From Candidatus Sumerlaeota bacterium (GTDB lineage Bacteria > Sumerlaeota > Sumerlaeia > SLMS01 > JAHLLQ01), in NCBI GenBank assembly GCA_030156535.1, contig JASGMJ010000017.1, forward strand, positions 1 through 64,000: a stretch of 64,000 bases of DNA. The letters run 5' to 3'. Position 1 is the stretch's first letter; every line of letters starts with the position of its first letter. The notes under the pieces were generated by a model that saw only the letters and a list, made by a program, of their open reading frames with translations, had not been told where the DNA came from and did not search any database. Made by a program: the position numbers and the translations under genes. Below are positions 17,803 through 29,635 of the stretch, one piece after another.

Positions 17803-19035
17803 CTACGCCATCGACAACACCGGCCCGATCTGCTCCAGGGCCCAATCGACTTCGTCCTTTGTGATGACCAGTGGCGGTGCGAACCGGATGATGTGCTCAT
17901 GCGTTTCCTTGCACAGGATGCCGCGCTTCATCAGGGCCTCGCAGAAGCGCCGGGCGCCACCCGCGTCGGGGTGAAGCTCCACGCCGATCATCAGCCCACG
18001 CCCGCGCACTTCCTTCACGTGCGGACTGCCGATCGACCGAAGTTGCTCCATGAAGTACGGCCCCAGGCGCGCCGCATTGTCCACCATGCCCTCTTCCACG
18101 AGCACGCGCAGCGCCACGCGCGCCACCGCGCACGCCAGCGGATTGCCGCCATACGTGCTGCCGTGATCGCCGGGCTTGAAGACACCGAGCACTTCCTTGT
18201 TCGAGAGCACTGCCGAGATGGGATACACGCCGCCGGACAACGCCTTGCCGATCAGCGTGATGTCCGCCACGATCCCCTCGTGCTCCTCGGCGAAGAACTT
18301 GCCGGTGCGCCCAAGGCCCGTCTGGATTTCGTCGAGAACAAGGACGGCGCGGTGTTCATCGCAAAGCTGGCGCATCCGGGGCAGGTAGCCGGCCGGCGGA
18401 ATGATGATGCCGCCCTCGCCCTGAATCGGCTCGAACAACACGGCCACCGTGTTCTCGTTGAAGGCCGCTTCGAGTGCCTCGGGATCGCCAAACGGAATCA
18501 TGCGAAAGCCGGGCGTGAACGGGCCAAAGCCGCTCTGGTACTGCTCTTCGCTGCTAAAGCCCACGATGGTGATCGTGCGTCCGTGGAAGTTGTTGCTCGC
18601 CACGATGATTTCCGCCTTGTTCGGCGGCACGCCCTTGTTCGCATAGCCCCATTTGCGTACGGCCTTGATGACGGTCTCGACGGCCTCGGCGCCGCTGTTC
18701 ATCGGCAGCACCATGTGCGAGTTCGTCAGCGCACAGACTTCCTTGTAGAAGAGGCCTAGCTGGTCGTTGCGAAATGCCCGGGACGTCAGCGTCAGCTTGC
18801 GTGCCTGCGCGATCAGCGCGTCCACGATCTTCGGGTGGCAGTGCCCCTGGTTGACGGCCGAGTATGCCGACAGGCAATCCATGTACTTGTTGCCATCGAC
18901 ATCCCAGACCCAGATGCCCTGGCCCCGGCTGATGACAACGTCGAGGGGGTGGTAGTTTTGTGCGCCGTACTCGTCCTCCAGTGCGATGAGTTCGGCTGCA
19001 GTGAAAGGCTCCTTCGGTGTGGCTTGCATGGTCAT
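17803..19035 (-). CDS. rocD: Ornithine--oxo-acid aminotransferase
   Basis: This 410-residue class III PLP enzyme converts ornithine and 2-oxoglutarate to glutamate-5-semialdehyde and glutamate in arginine and proline catabolism. It shows [18 protein letters not shown], the ornithine-specific [34 protein letters not shown], the cofactor aspartate in [15 protein letters not shown] and the Schiff-base lysine in [24 protein letters not shown] completes the family pattern. The length is normal. The N-acetylornithine branch (ArgD) is a weaker alternative, because YHP and [10 protein letters not shown] favour RocD. It stands alone and converges with the TroA-like gene. Confidence 0.93.
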   Translation of the reverse strand: MTMQATPKEPFTAAELIALEDEYGAQNYHPLDVVISRGQGIWVWDVDGNKYMDCLSAYSAVNQGHCHPKIVDALIAQARKLTLTSRAFRNDQLGLFYKEVCALTNSHMVLPMNSGAEAVETVIKAVRKWGYANKGVPPNKAEIIVASNNFHGRTITIVGFSSEEQYQSGFGPFTPGFRMIPFGDPEALEAAFNENTVAVLFEPIQGEGGIIIPPAGYLPRMRQLCDEHRAVLVLDEIQTGLGRTGKFFAEEHEGIVADITLIGKALSGGVYPISAVLSNKEVLGVFKPGDHGSTYGGNPLACAVARVALRVLVEEGMVDNAARLGPYFMEQLRSIGSPHVKEVRGRGLMIGVELHPDAGGARRFCEALMKRGILCKETHEHIIRFAPPLVITKDEVDWALEQIGPVLSMA

Positions 19036-19232
19036 AATTCGTACTGCTCCGTGCCGCTCCGTGGGCCTCGGGCCTGTCCCTCCTTCGCGTTTGCGCAGGC
19101 GGTGCCAACAGGCAGTCTTCGGTCGTTTTGTGGAGGCGGCTACTTACTGGGCGGGCACAGACAACCGCTTTCGGTGTGGTCCCGCAAGCCCAACCTCGGC
19201 GGCGGACATTGCGCGAATCAGGGTGGCTGCGA

Positions 19233-20642
19233 TTACGCGAGCTCTGCCGGTGGCCTGAGCAACCCGGTGATCAGACGGCCGCCGTCGGCGTACGTCACAG
19301 GGCGTCCCTTCGGCGAGTAGTACTTGTAGTCGGGATCGATGCCACAGAGCCAGAGCACCGTGCGGTAGAGGTCGGCGGTTGCCACACTGTTGCCGGCGAT
19401 CTCCGTGCCGTCCGGCGAGGTTTCTCCAATCACTGTGCCCCCCTTCACGCCGCCACCAGCCAGCGCGGCGCTCCAGGCACGGGCGAAGTGATCGCGTCCT
19501 TCGCGCCCGTTCACGGTGGGCGTCCGCCCGAACTCGCCCATCCAGATGACCAGCGTGGAGTCGAGCAGCTCGCGCTCTTCCAACTCCCTGATGAGCGTGG
19601 CCGCCGCCGGATCGAGTTCCCCGGCCAGCGTCTTCACGCGGCCGAAATTGTCGTCGTGCGTGTCCCAGCCGTTCAGCGTCACTTCCACGTACTTCACGCC
19701 GCGTTCGACAAGGCGCCGCGCCATCAGGCAGCCGCGTCCGAATTGAGTGTCGCCATAGGCGTCGCGCACGGCCTGGGGTTCGGCGGTGATGTCGAAGGCC
19801 GCCTTCTGGTCCGAGCGCATGAACCGAACGGCGTTGCCGAGCACGACGCCATGCGCGGCGGCCTCGGGGCATTCGCCGCCCAGACGCCGGGTGAACCGTT
19901 CGTCCTGCGCGGCGAGCAGGCGCAGGCGGCGGTCGATGCGTTCATCCGTCACGCGGCTGGCGGGCTTCAGATTCTGGACAGCCTCCCTGCCGTTGGCGGT
20001 CACGACGAGCGGGTCCATGTCGAGGCCGAGCAGGCCGCCCTTCTGTCCGGGCGCGTTGATCGCCACGTTCTGGGGGAGCTCGGCATCGAGATCGCCGATC
20101 TCGTAGTTCAGGATCGCTCCCAGGCCCGGATACGCCACCGTCGGGTTGGGCTTGAAGCCGGTGTGCATCAGCTCGCGGGCGCGGGCATGATTTCCCTCGC
20201 CGGTGCTCATGCAGCGGATCAGCGCCATGCGGTCCATCACCGAAGCGATCTGCGGCAGGTGCTCGGAGACCTTTACGCCGCGCACGGCCGTGTTGATCGC
20301 CTTCAGGCCGCCGCCGTTGGCGTGGCGCGGCTTGGGGTCGAACGTGTCGATCTGGCTGGGGCCGCCGTTCATCCACAGCACAATGATCGCCTTCACGGGG
20401 GGATTGGCGGGCAACGGCCATTCCTCCGCCGCCGTCGCGGCATACAGGGCGGACACGCCCGTCATCGTGCCGTCGCCGACAAGGCTGAGCATCGCTCCGC
20501 CCATCGAGAGGCCGATGAGGCTGCCCAGGCTGCGGCGCAGAAACGTGCGGCGATCAAGCGCCGCCGCCGCATGGGCCAGCGGAGACTCGGAACAGCAGGA
20601 AGGAGTGGAGGAATTGTTGCGAGGCTTGGACATGGGGATCAT
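19233..20642 (-). CDS. DUF1501 family protein with Tat-type signal
   Basis: The 469-residue protein is exported: DRRTFLRRSLG near residues 29-39 is a twin-arginine-like signal, followed by SLIGLSMGGAMLSLVG. The DUF1501 core resembles sulfatases and alkaline phosphatases (KAIIVLWMNGGPSQIDTFDPKP near 85-106, EGNHARARELMHTGFKPN, and TLVIWMGEFGRTP near 365). DUF1501 genes are typically paired with DUF1549/DUF1553 genes in Planctomycetota and Verrucomicrobiota, as here with the next gene upstream on the same strand. The substrate is unknown; sulfated or phosphorylated polysaccharides are often suggested. An in-frame ATG at 20633 is an alternative start. Confidence 0.88.
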   Translation of the reverse strand: MIPMSKPRNNSSTPSCCSESPLAHAAAALDRRTFLRRSLGSLIGLSMGGAMLSLVGDGTMTGVSALYAATAAEEWPLPANPPVKAIIVLWMNGGPSQIDTFDPKPRHANGGGLKAINTAVRGVKVSEHLPQIASVMDRMALIRCMSTGEGNHARARELMHTGFKPNPTVAYPGLGAILNYEIGDLDAELPQNVAINAPGQKGGLLGLDMDPLVVTANGREAVQNLKPASRVTDERIDRRLRLLAAQDERFTRRLGGECPEAAAHGVVLGNAVRFMRSDQKAAFDITAEPQAVRDAYGDTQFGRGCLMARRLVERGVKYVEVTLNGWDTHDDNFGRVKTLAGELDPAAATLIRELEERELLDSTLVIWMGEFGRTPTVNGREGRDHFARAWSAALAGGGVKGGTVIGETSPDGTEIAGNSVATADLYRTVLWLCGIDPDYKYYSPKGRPVTYADGGRLITGLLRPPAELA

Positions 20643-20649
20643 CCGGGGG

Positions 20650-20884
20650 GAGACGTGGTTCGTGGTTTGTGGTTCGCGTTGAAGTTGGCAGCTTCCAGCG
20701 TTCAGTATTTAGTTCGTGAAGATGAGGACGGTCTCTACCTAAACTCATTTCGTGAAAGTTCGTGCGCGATCCGTGGTTCATTCGCCGTGGTTGTCTTTTG
20801 CGAATGGCCATCAAGCAAACGATCCCTGATAGGAAAACAAACCGTCAGACCGTGCATCGAACCACAAACAATGAACCTCGTCCC
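20650..20884. repeat. Intergenic block of GTGGTTCGTGGTT-type repeats
   Basis: The spacer between the DUF1553 and DUF1501 genes contains GTGGTTCGTGGTTTGTGG near 20654, TCGTGAAAGTTCGTGCGCGATCC near 20750 and CGAACCACAAAC near 20858. The same words recur at 22950-22995, 48204-48361, 49066-49170 and 39325-39360. No gene is supported. Confidence 0.5.
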
Positions 20885-22642
20885 TCAATGATTGGTGAGA
20901 AACTCCGTGGAGTTCATCAGTGCCCAGGCGGCGTCCTCAACGAGTGCCTGCCACTGCGCTTTGGACTGGGCGGCGGCATCGCGCAGTTCGCCGGCGAGCG
21001 CCACACGTTCGGCCGTTTCCGGCTCGCGCGAGAGGATCGCGAGATACAGATAGCGCGCCTGCTCCTGCGGATCGTCCGTGCTCATCGCGATGCGCTGCAC
21101 GACCCCTTCGCCGTCCTTGCCGCGCAATGCCGCGTTGATCGCCTTGTCGTTCATCAGGAACAGCGCACGCGGAATCGACGGCTCGAACGTGCTCGTCCAT
21201 TCCATCTCGTCGTTGCCAAAGACGTGGACGAACTGGCTGGCATAGCGCATCTGCAAGCGCTCGAAGCGCTGGCGCTCGGCGGGTGATCGTGCCGCGTCCG
21301 TGCGCGTCACTTCAATCAAGGACGCGAGCAACTGGTCGGGCGAGAGCGGCCGCACGGCGGCGTGCGCGAACAGCTCCGACGCGTCGGCGCCTGTTTCCGC
21401 CGGGCGCGGGGAACGCTGGTACGCACGCGTGTTCAGGATCGTGCGTTCGAGCGCCCGGATGTCGTAGCCGCTCGCAATGAAGTCCGCCGTCAACGCCTCC
21501 AGAAGTTCGGGGTGAACGGCTTCCGCTCCCTCGCCCCAACCGTCCACGGGCTCGACGAATCCGCGTCCGAAGAACCGCGCCCAAAGGCGGTTCACGAAGT
21601 TGGCCGCGAATTGCTGCTGGTCGCGCGTGGCGATCATCTCCGCCAACTGGTCGCGGCGCGTGTCGCGGACTTCGGGGAGTTCGTTGTACTTCTGCATCAG
21701 CTCGGTGGCCATTTCGATGTTGCCGGCGCCGTTGGCCTTGCGGGCTTCGTTGCGCATTCGGGCGAGCGTGCGGTAGTGCTGGCGCAGTTCGTCGGCGGGC
21801 ATGGCGCGGCCCGAGGCATCGACGATACGCTGGCGGGCGGGCGTGCCGTCCAGATAGTGCGGTGTCACTTCCATCGCGGGCTTCACGTCGGGAATCGGAA
21901 CGCCCCACTTCGGCCCGATGTCGGCCACCTCGACGGCATAGCGCGGCCGCTGCATGCCTGCACCTGGCTCCGGGCGAACAGGAATGGCCCGGGTGTTGGA
22001 GAAGAACGCGGTGAATTCCCAAAACTTTTGCTGGGTCAGTTCCGGATTCGTTTTGTGATCGTGGCATTGGGCGCACTGAATCTGATTGCCGAGAAACGCG
22101 CGGCTCATCGTGCCTGCCATGCTTTCGGGAGAGCGCTGCCAGCGGGCGATCGGGAGCGCCTCGGGGGCTTCGTCCGTCCGCCCGCGTGCCGCCACTGTCT
22201 CTGTCATGAACGCATCCCACGGACGGTTGGCGTTGAACTGCTCCGCCGCCCACGCCCGCCAGGTACTCTTTATCGCGTACTGTACCTCGGGAGACTGGGG
22301 CTGGTCCAGCGTTCCCAGCAGCACCTTGTCCCAGTAGGCGGCCCAGTTTTCGCCGCGTTCGGGCGAGGCCAGCGCCGCCTCGATCGCATCTGTGCGCTTG
22401 TGGGGCGAATCGTCCTTCAGGAACGCGACGGTTTCCTCGATGGAAGGCACGCGGCCGCGCACGTCGAGCGTCAGGCGGCGGAGAAACTCCGCGTCGTCCG
22501 CGCGGCCAGCGGGCTGAACACCGGCCGCTGTCTGGGCTTGCTCAAGAGCCGCGTCGATCCCCGCGCTGTCGATCGCCGGAACAATGGCCGCCGCGGCAAT
22601 CCACGCGGCACAGCACACCAGAAAGCGGAGGGAGGAGAGCAT
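20885..22642 (-). CDS. DUF1549 and DUF1553 domain secreted protein
   Basis: The 585-residue product starts MLSSLRFLVCCAAWIAAAAI, a signal peptide; ATG 22642 is preferred over a frame open to 22852, whose leader is unconserved. DUF1549 spans roughly residues 25-230 (DDAEFLRRLTLDVRGRVPS, then QCAQCHDHKTNPE, a possible heme or metal CxxCH). DUF1553 spans about 300-570 (NRLWARFFGRGFVEPVDGWGEG and LSPDQLLASLIEVT). Many relatives carry an N-terminal planctomycete cytochrome domain, which is absent here. CQCHDH fits the conserved CxxCH of DUF1549 and may bind heme c. It pairs with the DUF1501 protein downstream. Confidence 0.88.
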   Translation of the reverse strand: MLSSLRFLVCCAAWIAAAAIVPAIDSAGIDAALEQAQTAAGVQPAGRADDAEFLRRLTLDVRGRVPSIEETVAFLKDDSPHKRTDAIEAALASPERGENWAAYWDKVLLGTLDQPQSPEVQYAIKSTWRAWAAEQFNANRPWDAFMTETVAARGRTDEAPEALPIARWQRSPESMAGTMSRAFLGNQIQCAQCHDHKTNPELTQQKFWEFTAFFSNTRAIPVRPEPGAGMQRPRYAVEVADIGPKWGVPIPDVKPAMEVTPHYLDGTPARQRIVDASGRAMPADELRQHYRTLARMRNEARKANGAGNIEMATELMQKYNELPEVRDTRRDQLAEMIATRDQQQFAANFVNRLWARFFGRGFVEPVDGWGEGAEAVHPELLEALTADFIASGYDIRALERTILNTRAYQRSPRPAETGADASELFAHAAVRPLSPDQLLASLIEVTRTDAARSPAERQRFERLQMRYASQFVHVFGNDEMEWTSTFEPSIPRALFLMNDKAINAALRGKDGEGVVQRIAMSTDDPQEQARYLYLAILSREPETAERVALAGELRDAAAQSKAQWQALVEDAAWALMNSTEFLTNH

Positions 22643-23005
22643 GGGGACCTCGGCATGGGAAGGAAGTGGCCTTGAGTGGAATCGAAAGCCATGCCGCCCC
22701 CACCGGCAAGGAAAGAACGGGCGAAGTCCGCTGATTTCAGTCCGAATTACGAAGGAAGCGCGCAACCGGCCCGGCGCGGGTGTTCGCTTTGGTACACTGG
22801 CGAACGCACACGGCCAGTGGGCACGAGGCCATTCCCCAGCCCCCTGCCCCATTGCGCGGACGCGGTTGCCCTCGACTTGCCCCTTGCTCAGCCGCCCCCC
22901 CTGCCCCTACACCAACGCGCCCCGGGGAGCAGAAAGCCGAAAGCGCTCTCCTTCGAACCACGAACGGCGCACCAAAAACCACGTTCCTCCCCCTCCTCCT
23001 CCCCT
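22643..23005. other. Divergent spacer between the DUF1553 and ABC-F genes
   Basis: The 363 bases hold no supported gene. CGAACCACGAACGGCGC near 22955 and AAAAACCACG near 22984 belong to the dispersed repeat family seen elsewhere. Promoters for both divergent genes should lie here, but I could not identify convincing -35/-10 pairs. Confidence 0.4.
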
Positions 23006-25003
<1,998 letters not shown>

Positions 25004-25009
25004 TTGCCA

Positions 25010-25033
25010 CGGAACGGAAGTCTGCCCGTTCCG
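25010..25033 (+). terminator. Hairpin after the ABC-F gene
   Basis: CGGAACGG/CCGTTCCG with an eight-base loop begins seven bases after the stop. It is followed by GGTTTCC rather than a long T-run, so termination would be weak. Confidence 0.5.
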
Positions 25034-25159
25034 GGTTTCCGGCCCGAATCTTGTCCCTATTCCTCCCGGCGGCCCGGAGAACGCTCTCTTATGGCGGAAT
25101 CGCCAAAGAGGCCACGGTTTCAACCGCTGAAACGCGATTCAACTGGAGGAAACCCTGTC

Positions 25160-26080
25160 ATGAACAACCGTATGAGTTCCTGGGCTGTTGCGGCTGTGCT
25201 TGCCGCGTTGCTCTCCGTTTCTTCATTCGCCCCGGCCGAAAGCCCCACTCCGCCCCCGGCACCCGCTCCCGCGAAAAGCGAGGCCGGACAGGGCGGCGTG
25301 AAGCTGGTCACCGCCGTGTACAAGGACGTCCAGCTCCAGCAGGTCGCCGCGTCCCTGGAAGAGCAATCCGGCGCGCGGATTGAGCTCGGCCCGGGCGTGG
25401 GCGAGATGCGCGTGTCCGTCCTGAAGCGTTCCGCGCCGCTGGCCGAGGTGATCGACTCCATTGCCCTCGCCAATGGCCTGAGGGCCGTTCCGTTGCGGGA
25501 TCGCCCCGGGTTCTTCCTGGTGCAGGGGGCGGCGAAAGAGCCGCAATTGCGGAAGCAGGGCTTTGCTCCGCCCCCGGGAATGAGCGTTGGTGATCTGGCG
25601 GCCCTGCTTCAGCCCCTCGTTCCGGAAAACGGCAAACTCGTCCAGAGTGAACAGTCCGCAGAGGTTCTCGTCTCGGCTGCGCCCGCCGCCATGGAGCGCG
25701 TGCGTCAGGCGGCGGAAGCGCTCGGCTCCGGCACCCCAGCTCCGATTCGCCTCCCGGAGCCGGTGCTGGAACAGGTCCGCGAGCCTCTTCGCAAGCGCTA
25801 CCCGGGCGCCGAGATTTTCATCAAACTGGGGGACGGCAGCCACCTTGTGGTGGCAGGCACGGAGCCCGACCGGACCCACGCCGAGGCGTACCTGCGGGTG
25901 CTGGCCCGGGGAATCAAGTCCCAGCCGGCCCCGGCGGAGAACGCCAAGGGCGAGGCGGGGGAGCCACGGAAGGCAATGGACCGGGCAGCGCGTCTGAAGA
26001 TGCATGAAGAGCGGATCAAGGATATCATTCAGCAGCGCCGCGAGGAAGCGGCCAAAGAGGAAAGTCGGGAGACACCATGA
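25160..26080 (+). CDS. Exported secretin-associated protein with STN-like domain
   Basis: The 306-residue protein has a signal peptide ending near FAPAES (residue 25-28) and a Pro-rich spacer. Next comes a short domain whose pattern (VYKDVQLQQVAASLEEQSGARI, then PLAEVIDSIALANGLRAVPL) matches the secretin N-terminal/STN fold. Further on, IFIKLGDGSHLVVAG may be a second ring-building-like domain. The C-terminus is a charged helix (ARLKMHEERIKDIIQQRREEAAKEE). It lies 137 bases before the secretin gene and repeats the secretin's opening domain plan, so the two probably assemble together in the periplasm. CTGGAGGA precedes ATG 25160. Confidence 0.7.
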   Translation: MNNRMSSWAVAAVLAALLSVSSFAPAESPTPPPAPAPAKSEAGQGGVKLVTAVYKDVQLQQVAASLEEQSGARIELGPGVGEMRVSVLKRSAPLAEVIDSIALANGLRAVPLRDRPGFFLVQGAAKEPQLRKQGFAPPPGMSVGDLAALLQPLVPENGKLVQSEQSAEVLVSAAPAAMERVRQAAEALGSGTPAPIRLPEPVLEQVREPLRKRYPGAEIFIKLGDGSHLVVAGTEPDRTHAEAYLRVLARGIKSQPAPAENAKGEAGEPRKAMDRAARLKMHEERIKDIIQQRREEAAKEESRETP

Positions 26081-26217
26081 TTCCGGTGCATTCCGCCCGC
26101 GATTTGGCCACGCCACATTTCCCGTAGACACCGCCCGGCGTGGCGGAGACTTTGACAAGACATGCCGGGCTCCGGGTGCCCGGCCGGCAGCGTTCCCTTT
26201 TTCACCGGAGATTTTGG

Positions 26218-28335
26218 ATGTCCGCACGGCACCAGCGCCACTATACGCCACGTCTGCCCCTTCATCTTTTTGCGCGTTTTGCCTGCGCGGCGCTTGCCGC
26301 CTTGCTGGCCTTGCTGCCCACCGCGGGGCAGGCTCAGGAGAAGGGCCCCGGCGGCTGCCCGATGGTTCAGGCTGCCGTCTTTAACGACGCCAAGGTCGAG
26401 CAGGTTCTCGCCTCCATCGGCAATCAGGCCGGCGTCTCCATCACCCCATTCGGCAAAGTGCCCAACTCCCGCGTCTCGATCCTGGAGAAGGACGTCTGCC
26501 TCGAGGACGCCCTCAACAAACTCGCCCAGCCCAACGGCTGGGTCTGGTTCAAGAACGAGGACGGCAGCTACGGCGTCGCCGACGAGGCGTGGTACAAGGC
26601 CAACATCCTGCCCAAGAAGGTCATCACCAAGATTTTCCGCCCGGACCACGTGAAGGCCTCCGAACTGGAGAAGGCCATTCGTCCGATGCTGACCCAGGGC
26701 ATCAGCAGCGTCACCCCCGACGACCGCACCAACAAGCTGATCATCTCCGACCTTCCCGAAGTCATCGAGCGCATCGAACGCCTGATCCGCGAAATCGACG
26801 TGCAGCTCATGACGCGCGTCTTTTACGTCCGCAACGCCGACGTGAACGAAATCGCCGAGAAGATCGAGTCCTACAAGAGCGACCCGGGCACCATCGAGGT
26901 CGATGAGAAGACCCGCCAGATCATCGTCACCGACCTGCTCGCCAACATCAAGAAGATGGAACTGCTGATCGACATCCTGGACGTGGGACCGGAGATCGTC
27001 ATTTACGACGTGAACAACATCGGCCTGGAGGGCGAGGACCTGGAGGAACTCCAGAAGATCATCGAGTCCATCCGCACGCCGGTCGAGGACCTGCTGTTCG
27101 AGATCAACGAGAAGGCCGGCGTCTTCATCCTCGAAGACGTTCCCGAAGTGCACGAGAAGGTCGAGCAGGTGCTTGCCAGCTTTGACCAGCCCGTGAAGCA
27201 GGTGCTCATCCAGGGCGAAATCCTGACGATGAACTTCGCCCGCGACACGGCACTCGGCGTCAAGGCGGTCAACTATTCAAGTGAAGCCTTCGCGGATCCC
27301 AATCTGCTCGTTCCCGGCAACTCGGGGTTCCGCAACCTGATTACCCCGGACAGCTCGTTGACGAACTTCGCCACGGAGACGGGCATCACCGGCGCGTTCC
27401 TGACCCAGCAGGCCTACATCGAATGGAAGGCCAGCTTCGACGACGAAAACACCAAGGTTCTCCTTCAGCCGCGCCTGCTCGTGAAGAATCAGGAATCCTC
27501 GCGCATCTTCGTCGGCTCGGAAGAGCCCTTCATCACCACCTTCTTCAACGAGAACACCACCGGCGTCTCCACCCGCTCCACCAGCCAGCAAACCGTCACC
27601 GACGGTCTGACCTTTGAAATCACCCCGAGCATCTCGAACAGCTACCTCGTCGAGATGGAGATCACGATCGACAACGATGACGCCGAGCGCGTCAGCGTTC
27701 AGACGTCCGATGGCGTTGAGAGCCTGATCCGCCGCGACCGCCAGAGCGTCGAGACCGTCCTTACCATCCCCTCCGGCCAGACCCGCGTCATCGGCGGCCT
27801 CATCTCCTCCAGCAGCAGCAACCGCAACCAGGGCGTCCCCTTCCTCGTCAACCTCCCGGTCATTGGGCACCTCTTCGGCACCAAGAGCGCCACCGAGAGC
27901 CGCTCGAACCTGCAACTGTTCATCACCCCCAGCATCGTCGAGGACATCATCCCGCGTCCCACCGGCAACGATGGACGCCGCGGACGCCTCGTCACCGACT
28001 ACCACCGCGTCTATGGGTCCTACGACATCAACGCGGACTCCGAAATCCTCAAGGAAGGCGAGACCGGCGTCCCCGAGGATCTGCTCGCCCCCATGACCAC
28101 CGACGACGAGGGCGCCATTGAGGACCTGCTGCGCGAGCAGCAGCCCCGCGACGGCGCAGCCGCCACCAACCGCGACTCCAACTTCGTCCGCCGCAGCAAT
28201 GCCACCAGCGGCGCCGCCGCCCGCATTGCCGCAGAGAACGACGACCGCAACAAGCTCCAGGAACGCGACGAGGAGAAGGACTCCCCCACCACCCAGCGCA
28301 TCCCCGTTCCACGGCCCGCCGAAACCACTTACTGA
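26218..28335 (+). CDS. Secretin, outer-membrane channel (GspD/PilQ superfamily)
   Basis: The 705-residue protein forms the outer-membrane ring used in type II secretion or type IV pili. A signal peptide runs to about residue 40 (ending GQAQ). An STN-like N0 domain follows near 45-125, then N1/N2-type repeats: ITKIFRPDHVKASELEKAI and NKLIISDLPEVIERIERLIREID. The C-terminal secretin domain contains VLIQGEILTMN, the conserved ITPS blocks (TFEITPSISNSYLVEMEI) and VIGHLFGTKSATESRSNLQLFITPSIVED at about 555-585. The tail is a Ser/Arg-rich extension. Neither GspE nor PilB nor PilM is encoded nearby, so which system it serves is unclear. Confidence 0.92.
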   Translation: MSARHQRHYTPRLPLHLFARFACAALAALLALLPTAGQAQEKGPGGCPMVQAAVFNDAKVEQVLASIGNQAGVSITPFGKVPNSRVSILEKDVCLEDALNKLAQPNGWVWFKNEDGSYGVADEAWYKANILPKKVITKIFRPDHVKASELEKAIRPMLTQGISSVTPDDRTNKLIISDLPEVIERIERLIREIDVQLMTRVFYVRNADVNEIAEKIESYKSDPGTIEVDEKTRQIIVTDLLANIKKMELLIDILDVGPEIVIYDVNNIGLEGEDLEELQKIIESIRTPVEDLLFEINEKAGVFILEDVPEVHEKVEQVLASFDQPVKQVLIQGEILTMNFARDTALGVKAVNYSSEAFADPNLLVPGNSGFRNLITPDSSLTNFATETGITGAFLTQQAYIEWKASFDDENTKVLLQPRLLVKNQESSRIFVGSEEPFITTFFNENTTGVSTRSTSQQTVTDGLTFEITPSISNSYLVEMEITIDNDDAERVSVQTSDGVESLIRRDRQSVETVLTIPSGQTRVIGGLISSSSSNRNQGVPFLVNLPVIGHLFGTKSATESRSNLQLFITPSIVEDIIPRPTGNDGRRGRLVTDYHRVYGSYDINADSEILKEGETGVPEDLLAPMTTDDEGAIEDLLREQQPRDGAAATNRDSNFVRRSNATSGAAARIAAENDDRNKLQERDEEKDSPTTQRIPVPRPAETTY

Positions 28336-28365
28336 TTTCCCCGTTTCGCCAGAGGGAATCGACTC

Positions 28366-28397
28366 CGGGGAAGGCACGCGCCTTCCCCGTTTTCTTT
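28366..28397 (+). terminator. Rho-independent terminator of the secretin gene
   Basis: A perfect ten-base stem CGGGGAAGGC/GCCTTCCCCG with an ACGC loop is followed by TTTTCTTT, 30 bases after the secretin stop. Confidence 0.9.
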
Positions 28398-28429
28398 CCC
28401 GCCACCCCCCCAGCGGACGGACGCACCCC

Positions 28430-29524
28430 TTGAAGATTCTTCACATCGACAGCGAGAAGGGCTTTCGCGGCGGCGAGCAGCAGGTCATGCTCCTGATGGA
28501 GGGTCTGCGCGAATGTGGCGTCGCACAGGCCTTGGCCGCCCGCGCGGGTGACGAACTCGCCCGGCGCGCCCGCGAGGCGGGACACGAGGTTCACGAACTC
28601 CCGCACGACTCCATCCGCCACCCCGCCACCAAACGCTTCCTGCGCGCGGTCGTCCGGCGCGGCGGGTTCAGCCTCGTTCACGCGCACACGGGCAACGCCC
28701 ACACGCTGGCCTACTCCTGCGTCCATGGCCGCGTTCCGATCGTCGTCACGCGGCGGGTGGACTTCCCCGTCAAACGCAACTTCCTCTCGCGCCGCAAGTA
28801 CCGCGCGCCCGGCGTTCATTTCATCGCCATTTCCAATGGAGTGGCCGACGTGCTGCGCGCGGGCGGCGTCCCGGCCGAGCGCCTCGACGTCGTGTTCAGC
28901 GGCGTGGACCCCACCCGGTTTGTGGGAGCAACGGGCCGCGAGGCGCTGCGCCGCGAATGGGAGGTCACCGAGCCCGGCCCTGTCTTTGGCATGGTGGGCT
29001 CGTACGTGGATCACAAGGACCCGCTGAACCTCGTGGCGGCCGCCGCTCTCCTGGCCCGGGATGCTTCTCTCCCCAATGCCCGCATCGTCCTCGTCGGCGA
29101 AGGCGAACTCCGCCCCCAACTCGAAGACGCCATCCGCCGCGACGCCCTCGGCAACGTCCTGCTCACCGGCTGGCGCCAGGACATCGGCGACTGCCTGGCG
29201 GCCTTCGACGTTTTTGTCATGCCGAGCAAGCTCGAGGGCTTGTGCACTTCGCTGCTCGACGCCCAGGCCGCCGGGCTGCCCTGCATCGGCACCGATACCG
29301 GCGGCATTCCCGACGTCGTTCGGGACGGCGAGACCGGCCTGCTCGTCCCGCCACGCGATCCCGCAGCCCTCGCCGCGGCCATGAAGCGCCTCTGGAGCGA
29401 CGCCACCCTGCGCGCGCGCCTCCGCGAGGCGGGGCCCCTTGCCGTCGAGGCGCGCTTCTCCGTCCAGAGCATGGTGGGAGGAACCCTGGCCGTTTATCAG
29501 CGCATTCTTGCGAAAGCATCGTGA
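28430..29524 (+). CDS. GT4 family glycosyltransferase
   Basis: The 364-residue retaining glycosyltransferase has a GT-B fold. The N-terminal motif LKILHIDSEKGFRGGEQQV matches enzymes that act on lipopolysaccharide or exopolysaccharide. The acceptor-side HAHTGNAHTLAY lies near residue 85. The nucleotide-sugar half has VGEGELRPQLEDAI, then ...EGLCTSLLDAQAAGLPCIGTDTGGIPDVV near 265-295, containing the conserved Glu positions of GT4. The start is the TTG at 28430, since no ATG or GTG lies close to the conserved N-terminus. A terminator separates it from the secretin gene. The acceptor is unknown. Confidence 0.88.
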   Translation: MKILHIDSEKGFRGGEQQVMLLMEGLRECGVAQALAARAGDELARRAREAGHEVHELPHDSIRHPATKRFLRAVVRRGGFSLVHAHTGNAHTLAYSCVHGRVPIVVTRRVDFPVKRNFLSRRKYRAPGVHFIAISNGVADVLRAGGVPAERLDVVFSGVDPTRFVGATGREALRREWEVTEPGPVFGMVGSYVDHKDPLNLVAAAALLARDASLPNARIVLVGEGELRPQLEDAIRRDALGNVLLTGWRQDIGDCLAAFDVFVMPSKLEGLCTSLLDAQAAGLPCIGTDTGGIPDVVRDGETGLLVPPRDPAALAAAMKRLWSDATLRARLREAGPLAVEARFSVQSMVGGTLAVYQRILAKAS

Positions 29525-29635
29525 ACTGCGAGTTGCAAATCGCATCGCGATAACGCGCAGGATTCGCCCTGTGCAATGCCGCACTCTTGACTACCTACGG
29601 CCATGGGTTATGGGGAATCGGAAGAGACCTGTCGT

